DNA of 11,581 bases from NCBI GenBank assembly GCA_902803585.1, contig CADCQO010000067.1:1-11581 (forward strand). The letters run 5' to 3'. Shown piece by piece: positions 6,594 to 11,581 of this stretch. Positions within the stretch are counted from its first letter, which is position 1. The number at the start of each line of letters is the position of its first letter. The DNA is from an uncultured Ruminococcus sp. (GTDB lineage: Bacteria; Bacillota; Clostridia; Oscillospirales; Acutalibacteraceae). The notes below the pieces were generated by a model. That model saw nothing but the letters and a program-made list of their open reading frames with translations, ran no database searches and was not told the DNA's origin. Made by a program: the position numbers and the translations under genes.

Positions 6594-7675
6594 AGCATAT
6601 TCACATCCTTTAACAAATTCAGCATTGCAACAGCCGCAGCCGATTCAACAACAGGAACAGCCCGAACGACCACACAAGGGTCATGCCGTCCATTGACAGA
6701 CAAGACAGTATTGGTTTTTGTCTGCAGGTCAACGGTATTTTGTTCCTGTGCGATAGAGGGTGTGGCCTTGATAGCTGTGCGAAAGACAATAGGCATACCG
6801 GAACTGATACCCCCGAGAATGCCCCCGTGACGGTTTGTTTTTGTGCGGACGGTATCGCCGTCATAATAAAACGCATCGTTGTGCTGACTGCCGCGAAGCA
6901 AAGTACCGTCAAAGCCGTCACCGAATTCAACCCCCTTTACCGCAGGAATGCCAAACAAAACAGAGGAAAAGACGTTTTCTATTCCGTCAAACATTGGTGA
7001 ACCGACGCCCGCCGGAACACCTGTAACAGCACATTCAATGGTACCTCCGATGCTGTCGCAGTGCAGACGGCAATCCTCGATCAGTTCACGCATAGGCTTT
7101 TCCTGCCCGACATCAATCAGACCAAAAACAGCGGACGAAAGACGTTCCATAAGAGCGTCGGGGATATTGGCAGGGTCAAAGCGCTTGTCGGTAATATTGC
7201 CGACAGAACAGATATGTGCGGCGATACGGATACCCTTTCGCAGTAAAATCTGTCGTGCTACTGCTCCCGCAAAAACGAGAGGTGCTGTCAGCCGGCCTGA
7301 AAAATGTCCGCCGCCTCGAATATCGTTAAATCCCTTATACCTTACAAATCCGGTATAATCTGCATGAGAAGGTCTGGGACAGCTTAGCACATTGCCGTAA
7401 TCCTGAGAACGGGTGTTCGTGTTGCGGATAACAGCACAAAGGGGTGCACCTGTGGTGGTATCATTGAGAAGACCCGAAAGAATTTCAGGCTGGTCAGCCT
7501 CTGAGCGGGGTGTAGCCGCCTTATCCTTACCGGGGGCTCTTCTCGCCATTTGCAGGAGCAGAGCGTCCCTGTCAATATGTTCGCCCGAAGGCAAACCGTC
7601 TATCACGACACCGATACCGCCGCCGTGACTTTCTCCGAAGATAGAAATTTTTACACCATTACCCCATGATGACAT
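6590..7675 (-). CDS. aroC: Chorismate synthase
   Basis: AroC converts 5-enolpyruvylshikimate-3-phosphate to chorismate, the branch point for aromatic amino acids and other aromatics, using reduced FMN. The 361-residue protein has the usual length and the family signatures: FGESHG at 13-18, RPSHADYT at 101-108, FSGRLTAP at 125-132, GGILGGISSGMP at 284-295 and RHDPCVVVRAVPVVE at 330-344. AGGAGG lies 8 bases before ATG 7675. The gene start overlaps the end of aroA by 17 bases, and the stop overlaps the pheA start, so all three are tightly packed. No separate flavin reductase gene is visible, so it is probably a monofunctional enzyme relying on cellular reduced flavin. Confidence 0.96.
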   Translation of the reverse strand: MSSWGNGVKISIFGESHGGGIGVVIDGLPSGEHIDRDALLLQMARRAPGKDKAATPRSEADQPEILSGLLNDTTTGAPLCAVIRNTNTRSQDYGNVLSCPRPSHADYTGFVRYKGFNDIRGGGHFSGRLTAPLVFAGAVARQILLRKGIRIAAHICSVGNITDKRFDPANIPDALMERLSSAVFGLIDVGQEKPMRELIEDCRLHCDSIGGTIECAVTGVPAGVGSPMFDGIENVFSSVLFGIPAVKGVEFGDGFDGTLLRGSQHNDAFYYDGDTVRTKTNRHGGILGGISSGMPIVFRTAIKATPSIAQEQNTVDLQTKTNTVLSVNGRHDPCVVVRAVPVVESAAAVAMLNLLKDVNML

Positions 7676-8930
7676 AGGCTTTCCCTCCTAATTTCTGTAT
7701 ATCGTTAAAAAAGTCCGGATAAGACTTGTTGATACTTTCCATGTCCGAAAGAGTGATATTGCCAGAAGCACCAACTGAAGCTACAGCCAGAGACATGACA
7801 ATGCGGTGATCGTTGTATCCCTCTGCAAAACCACCACGCAGTTTCCTGACACCGTTAATAATCAGTCCGTCCTCTGTTTCACGGATATCCGCCCCCAAGC
7901 GGGATAAGCCGTCACGCATAGCGGCAAGTCTGTCGCATTCCTTGATTCTCAGCCGTTCTGCACCAGTGATAACGGTTGTTCCCTCACAAAAAGCGGCTGT
8001 TACTGCTAACGCCGGCACCATATCGGGAATATCTGCTGCATAAATGGGAATTCCTTTCAGCTGGTCGTGCTCGATGGTAATATGTCCCTGTTCATTAACC
8101 GAGATTTTTGCACCAAAACGCGCATAAATTTCCATGCAGGCTTTATCCCCCTGTTTTGAATCGGGATTGAGGTTATCAATGGTGATCCGTCCACCGAGAG
8201 CAGCGGCGGTCATAAAGAAAGCCGCCTGTGACCAGTCACCCTCGATCGTATAGGTGCGAGGCTGATAGTGCTGATTGCCTGCAATATGCCAGCCGTCAGG
8301 AGTCGCCGTAACATTGACACCGAAATCTTTCATAACATCTATCGTCATATCAATATACCCGACAGACTGTGCAGGGGAAGTGAGAACAATTTCGCTGTCA
8401 CCCTTGAGCAGCGGCAAAGACAGCAGCAAACCTGTGATAAACTGCGAACTGATGTGTCCGGCAACGGAAAAAGTACCGCTTTTGAGCGCGCCATCAATCC
8501 GAAGGGGCAAGCCGCCTTCCGTAAGGCATTGAGTGCCATGTTGGGGCAAACAGTCCGTCAGTACGCCGATAGGACGTTCCGGAAGCTTTCCATGTCCGGT
8601 AAAGACAGCAGACACCCCTCCGGCCGCCGCCAAAGGTATAAGGAAACGAAGAGTCGAGCCGCTTTCACCGCAGTCCAGTGTAACATTCTGACATGAAAAG
8701 GTGTTTGTGCCGTCAACGGTCAGTTTATCACCTTCTAAACTTATTTCTGCACCAAGTGCCTTCATACATCTGATAGTAGCGAGAATATCGTTGGAAAGTG
8801 TCACTGGACGGAGAACACTTTTACCTTTAGCGAGAGCGGCACAGATGATTGCCCGATGAGCGGCACTTTTAGAGGGCGGCATCGAAACAGTTCCGTTAAG
8901 GCTTCTCGGTTCAACACAAATTTGATTCAT
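7659..8930 (-). CDS. aroA: 3-phosphoshikimate 1-carboxyvinyltransferase (EPSP synthase)
   Basis: EPSP synthase joins phosphoenolpyruvate to shikimate-3-phosphate, the sixth shikimate-pathway step. The 423-residue protein shows PPSKSAAHRA at 18-27 (Lys21, Ser22, Arg26), the loop CGESGSTLRF at 87-96, ERPIG at 118-122, SSQFITGLL at 161-169, catalytic Asp303 in IPDMVPAL, KECDR at 330-334 and DHRIVMSLAV at 374-383. The open frame extends upstream to 9110. I start at ATG 8930 because AAGGA lies 7-8 bases upstream and homology begins there. The extension would span the promoter and the neighbouring terminator. The GESGST loop differs from the GNAGT form of the E. coli enzyme, so glyphosate sensitivity cannot be assumed from this sequence. 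Confidence 0.95.
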   Translation of the reverse strand: MNQICVEPRSLNGTVSMPPSKSAAHRAIICAALAKGKSVLRPVTLSNDILATIRCMKALGAEISLEGDKLTVDGTNTFSCQNVTLDCGESGSTLRFLIPLAAAGGVSAVFTGHGKLPERPIGVLTDCLPQHGTQCLTEGGLPLRIDGALKSGTFSVAGHISSQFITGLLLSLPLLKGDSEIVLTSPAQSVGYIDMTIDVMKDFGVNVTATPDGWHIAGNQHYQPRTYTIEGDWSQAAFFMTAAALGGRITIDNLNPDSKQGDKACMEIYARFGAKISVNEQGHITIEHDQLKGIPIYAADIPDMVPALAVTAAFCEGTTVITGAERLRIKECDRLAAMRDGLSRLGADIRETEDGLIINGVRKLRGGFAEGYNDHRIVMSLAVASVGASGNITLSDMESINKSYPDFFNDIQKLGGKAYVIMG

Positions 8931-8971
8931 ATAATTTTCCTTCATCTCTCGTGAAATTTTTGGCAATCTCA

Positions 8972-9000
8972 ATTCTACCACAAAATCGCACAAAAGTAAA
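8972..9000 (-). promoter_or_regulatory. Promoter of the aroA-aroC-pheA operon
   Basis: On the minus strand TTTACT (complement of 8995-9000) is separated by 17 bases from TAGAAT (complement of 8972-8977), which is preceded by TGG, an extended -10. Transcription would start near 8965, leaving a leader of only about 35 bases before aroA. That is too short for a T-box or a peptide attenuator, so regulation of this promoter is more likely by a repressor or by enzyme feedback. Confidence 0.75.
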
Positions 9001-9071
9001 TAGCGGTCTGCGCGAAGATTCTGCACCGCAAATGCAAAAGAACTGACAGAATGCTCTGACAATATACAAAA

Positions 9072-9111
9072 TATGCCGAACCAGATGACAGCACAGTCAC
9101 GGTTCGGCATA
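9072..9111 (-). terminator. Rho-independent terminator after the membrane-protein gene
   Basis: The arms TATGCCGAACC (9072-9082) and GGTTCGGCATA (9101-9111) pair perfectly over 11 bp with an 18-base loop. The loop itself holds a small TGAC/GTCA stem. On the minus strand the stem is followed by TTTTGTATATTG. It lies 31 bases after the stop at 9143 and separates this unit from the aroA promoter. Confidence 0.88.
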
Positions 9112-9142
9112 CTTTGGTTAAGGGAAAGAATCGGCAGACAAA

Positions 9143-9826
9143 CTACAATTTTCCACTTTCAATTTTCCTGATAGATGCTGATTTTTTGTATTGTATGAAA
9201 TCAATGAGTGAGAAAATGCCTGTGAGAACAGCGGCAAAGCCCAGAACAGCGACAGCAATGCCAAAAACAGAATGTTCCATGAACCAGTAAATAATGCCGC
9301 TGACCGTGAAGGGGATACCGGCAGAAAAAGGAAGAATGAAGGAAGAAATCTTGAATTTTTCCCTGCCGCTTTCATCAAGATCGCTTTCATGCTCGTTGAC
9401 ACCTTTGACTTTACGGAACTGAAAAAGTTTGTATATGGCTACTATCAGGAAAGAAATGGAAAAGAGAATGTAAAATATTCCCTGATACTGCATGGTTCTC
9501 GTCCAGATATGGGTAGGATTACTGTTGTTGCAGCAGATATTGACTTTTCCACCAACTTTCCACGAACCTTCATATTGACCGAGCGGAATGTTGGAGTAGG
9601 TTTTTCCGTCAATGGTATAAGTTACCAGAGTAAAAGGTGATTGATATGTGGAATCTTCTGTATTCTGAAAACCGCTGATCTCCGCAGTAATTTCCACAGC
9701 ATCAGACGGCAGTTGGTTGTTTTTGATTTGCAGATAGCTACCGAACAGCAGACAGAAGATTCCGAGAACCAGAAGGGCGATACTGCCTCTGGTGCCGATT
9801 CTGTCAATAGATAGCTTTTTTTTCAT
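9143..9826 (-). CDS. Four-helix membrane protein, DUF3592-like
   Basis: The 227-residue protein is of unknown function. Predicted membrane segments are at about 15-33, 116-135, 161-182 and 187-209. Between the first two lies a domain of about 80 residues on the outer side, with VTYTIDGKTYSNIPLGQ, KVGGKVNICCN and NPTHIW. This order (strand with an xYxxxGKxY core, then glycine, then a nucleotide-free CxNxxNP-type turn) resembles DUF3592 proteins. A charged cytoplasmic loop (136-158) and a basic C-terminal tail follow from the positive-inside rule. AAGGAG lies 10 bases before ATG 9826. It follows the lipoprotein gene by 43 bases on the same strand and precedes a strong terminator, so the two may be co-transcribed. 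The family assignment is from memory of motifs and is moderate. Confidence 0.8.
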   Translation of the reverse strand: MKKKLSIDRIGTRGSIALLVLGIFCLLFGSYLQIKNNQLPSDAVEITAEISGFQNTEDSTYQSPFTLVTYTIDGKTYSNIPLGQYEGSWKVGGKVNICCNNSNPTHIWTRTMQYQGIFYILFSISFLIVAIYKLFQFRKVKGVNEHESDLDESGREKFKISSFILPFSAGIPFTVSGIIYWFMEHSVFGIAVAVLGFAAVLTGIFSLIDFIQYKKSASIRKIESGKL

Positions 9827-9869
9827 AGATGCCTTTCTCCTTTTTTTGTTTTACAGAGATGGTGACAGC

Positions 9870-11387
9870 TTAAACAGTACGAATATCAATCACTACTGTC
9901 AGTGCCACATCATTATAATATATGGTGCTATTGCAGGGACTATAACCATTCATCTGGCGGAATTGCTCAAACCAGTCTTCCCAGCTGTCGATGAAATACT
10001 GATATGTGTCAGATGTATCCAAACGGATAGAAATTTGTGTGTTTTCTCCTTCATGATAGCGGTTCTGCAGGATAATGTCAAAGCAATTCTGCATATTATC
10101 ATCGCTGCCGATGTACTGGCCCAATCTTTTGTGGTAATTCATCAGGTCAGATGTACATTCAGGCACACCCAGCGACACGAAAAAATCATTGACCAAATGT
10201 GTACGGCGTACCTGTTCATCATCTGCATTCAGAAAACCATACAGCGGCACTGTCACTTCACCGCTGTAATTTTTAAGATTGTCAGCAGTGAGGTCAACAT
10301 GATAATAACCGTCCTCCAGATGGATAATGTTCCACGAATGCCCCGCATAAGCGCCGTTGTTTTCCCACAGCGGAATTCCTGCCACCGTCAGACATTCCAC
10401 ACCACAGCTTTGCATACACCATGCAAAAGCCTTGCTGATGCCTTCGCATCGTGCACGGTGTTCGATCAGCGCACCGTAAACGGAACCGGCTCGGGCAGCA
10501 TAATCATCAAAGACTGTCTGTTCAAACAGCATCTGATACACATACATTTCAGTTTCATAGGGATTCATATCACGGGTGTTTTCCTGCAGTTGTTTACGAA
10601 AGGTTTCCAGTTCCTCCCGACACTTCTGATATTCGTCCTTTGTCATGTGGTAGGTAAAGCGTACCCCCGTGACATACTCGCTGTAAACATCGCTGTAATA
10701 GGGCATATAGTCGCCGCTGACGTGAATCAGCTCCGGACAGTCATAGTTCAGTAGGAACATCATTTTGTCGAGCTGATCAGAGGGGACATCATGTGAAAAT
10801 TCCGCTTTCTGCTCACAGTTTACAACAGCATGGTAAAGGCAGGCAAAATCCTTTAATTCCTGTTCGCTGAGTTTTTTGACAAAATACTTGTTTTCCAGTC
10901 CTTCAATGTTCACAGGGGAATCTTCAGGATCGTCAGAGGAAAGATCATGAACGCTGCTTTCAGAAGGTTCTGTCTGTGAAGTATCGTCAGAAGAAGATTC
11001 TTCCTGTTGAACGCTGCTTTCAGAAGGTTCTGTCTGTGAAGTATCGTCAGAAGAAGATTCTTCCTGTTGAGAAAGCTCCGATGGCTCTACACTTTGTTCT
11101 GTGTCCGAAATCAAAGACTCGTTCCTGCTTTCAGAAGAAACGTCATCTGTGGAGGAGGTACTTGCAGTGCTGCTGATTTCGCTGTAAGCCGGTTCCGGCA
11201 CACTTTCAGAAACAACTGTGCTTTCTATAGCCGATATTTCCGACACCTCAGAGGGTGTACTGACCTTTGAAACGGGAGAAGATACGACCGATACAGGTTT
11301 TTCATTTTGGACAGCCTTGTTTGTACAACCGCATGCAAGAAGCAAAGCGGACAGCGCAGCCGCCATTATCAGGCGATATTTTTTCAT
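9870..11387 (-). CDS. Lipoprotein with acidic Ser-rich linker and transglutaminase-like domain
   Basis: The 505-residue protein starts with a lipoprotein signal (KKYR, hydrophobic core, then LLLACGC), with lipidation expected at Cys19 or Cys21. Residues 22-160 are a low-complexity Ser/Glu/Asp/Thr linker including two identical 20-residue repeats. The globular part contains a transglutaminase-like core: Cys314 in RARCEGISKAFAW, His350 in AGHSWNII and Asp365 in YYHVDLTADN, the expected catalytic triad. Such secreted domains act as cysteine proteases or acyl transferases on wall proteins or peptides; the substrate here is unknown. Residues about 160-300 and 400-505 are unrecognised. I start at ATG 11387 with AAGGAA 7 bases upstream. 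The longer frame to 11564 runs antiphase through the neighbouring gene and was rejected. Confidence 0.88.
   Translation of the reverse strand: MKKYRLIMAAALSALLLACGCTNKAVQNEKPVSVVSSPVSKVSTPSEVSEISAIESTVVSESVPEPAYSEISSTASTSSTDDVSSESRNESLISDTEQSVEPSELSQQEESSSDDTSQTEPSESSVQQEESSSDDTSQTEPSESSVHDLSSDDPEDSPVNIEGLENKYFVKKLSEQELKDFACLYHAVVNCEQKAEFSHDVPSDQLDKMMFLLNYDCPELIHVSGDYMPYYSDVYSEYVTGVRFTYHMTKDEYQKCREELETFRKQLQENTRDMNPYETEMYVYQMLFEQTVFDDYAARAGSVYGALIEHRARCEGISKAFAWCMQSCGVECLTVAGIPLWENNGAYAGHSWNIIHLEDGYYHVDLTADNLKNYSGEVTVPLYGFLNADDEQVRRTHLVNDFFVSLGVPECTSDLMNYHKRLGQYIGSDDNMQNCFDIILQNRYHEGENTQISIRLDTSDTYQYFIDSWEDWFEQFRQMNGYSPCNSTIYYNDVALTVVIDIRTV
10951..11070 (-). repeat. Perfect 60-bp tandem duplication inside the lipoprotein linker
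   Basis: Bases 10951-11010 and 11011-11070 are identical at every position. Each unit encodes the 20 residues QQEESSSDDTSQTEPSESSV, at 107-126 and 127-146. The absence of even silent differences suggests a recent duplication or ongoing homogenisation. The result is a longer acidic spacer between the membrane anchor and the catalytic domain. Confidence 0.97.
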
Positions 11388-11454
11388 AGGTAGATTCCTT
11401 CCGACGCAATTCGTCTGGCAGTAAACAAAATTGCTGACACAGGACAAAAACTTA

Positions 11455-11581
11455 TCACTGGGGCGGCGTATCGCTGTTACCAGTATAAGGAGTATTCGGA
11501 TCATAAGGAGCGTCCATCGAGCCGTTCGGCATACCATAACCGGTGTAGGGAGCGTTCGGATCATAAGGAGCGTCCATCGAG
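11455..11581 (-). CDS. C-terminal fragment of an unrecognised protein with a Pro/Tyr/Gly/Asp-rich repeat tail
   Basis: The gene enters from the right edge; 41 codons are visible, ending in TGA at 11455-11457 after PPQ. The visible part is a 20-residue repeat (SMDAPYDPNAPYTGYGMPNG) and a second partial copy with Thr for Ala, ending YTGNSDTPPQ. Coding sense is supported by the exact 60-base period and by the changes between copies falling mostly at third codon positions. Such tails occur at the ends of some membrane or zinc-ribbon proteins, but nothing here identifies the function. It lies 67 bases upstream of the lipoprotein gene on the same strand, with no terminator seen between, so co-transcription is possible. 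Confidence 0.75.
   Translation of the reverse strand, partial: SMDAPYDPNAPYTGYGMPNGSMDAPYDPNTPYTGNSDTPPQ
11480..11581 (-). repeat. 60-bp period coding repeat in the edge gene
   Basis: Bases 11495-11521 are identical to 11555-11581, and 11480-11494 is a diverged copy of 11540-11554. The period is exactly 60 bases, equal to 20 residues. The array probably continues beyond the window. Confidence 0.85.

Noticed and set aside
8931..9110. N-terminal extension of aroA to 9110
   Set aside because: The extra 60 residues have no EPSP synthase homology, and the extension crosses the terminator at 9072-9111 and the promoter at 8972-9000. A good ribosome binding site serves ATG 8930.
9792..10754. 320-codon plus-strand open frame
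   Set aside because: It lies antisense to the lipoprotein gene, has no plausible ribosome binding site and its product is a His/Ile/Val-rich sequence with no domain pattern. It is a shadow frame.
11388..11454. Promoter for the lipoprotein gene
   Set aside because: TTGTCC with TTACTG at 17 bases is too weak a match to call, and read-through from the upstream gene is equally possible.
11388..11564. N-terminal extension of the lipoprotein frame to 11564
   Set aside because: It runs out of frame through the Pro/Tyr-rich repeat gene and would bury the lipoprotein signal peptide 59 residues in. ATG 11387 has its own ribosome binding site.

Overview
The window looks like the chromosome of a Gram-positive Bacillota of class Clostridia, most plausibly a Ruminococcus-like gut bacterium. 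The evidence is a complete ctsR-mcsA-mcsB-clpC operon (typical of low-GC Gram-positives), a C-terminal cell-wall sorting signal, a Ser/Glu-rich lipoprotein, strong AAGGAGG-type ribosome binding sites and moderate GC. The genus is an inference from general character only.

Layout. (1) 1-343, + strand: the 3' end of a surface-protein gene with tandem SNPQES repeats, a VPKTG sorting signal and a rho-independent terminator. (2) 344-720: intergenic region holding a consensus sigma-A promoter flanked by four CtsR operator boxes, two on each strand. (3) 721-5331, + strand: ctsR, mcsA, mcsB and clpC, the class III heat-shock operon. CtsR represses the operon. McsA and McsB form the protein-arginine kinase that inactivates CtsR and marks damaged proteins. 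ClpC unfolds marked proteins for ClpP, which is not in the window. (4) 5402-5455: a terminator between convergent operons. (5) 8930-5463, - strand: aroA, aroC and a fused chorismate mutase/prephenate dehydratase gene (pheA), overlapping head to tail, with a promoter at 8972-9000. This operon carries shikimate-3-phosphate through EPSP and chorismate to phenylpyruvate, the phenylalanine precursor. (6) 11387-9143, - strand: a lipoprotein with a long acidic Ser-rich linker and a transglutaminase-like domain with a Cys-His-Asp triad, then a four-helix membrane protein resembling the DUF3592 family, ended by a strong terminator at 9072-9111. (7) 11581-11455, - strand: the 3' end of an unrecognised gene with a Pro/Tyr/Gly/Asp-rich repeat tail.

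No mobile elements, CRISPR arrays, tRNAs or rRNAs were seen. Most of the window is conserved housekeeping. The least ordinary parts are the symmetric four-box CtsR operator, three independent in-frame tandem repeats in envelope-type proteins, and the transglutaminase-like lipoprotein/membrane-protein pair. I did not find a clearly new biological system.
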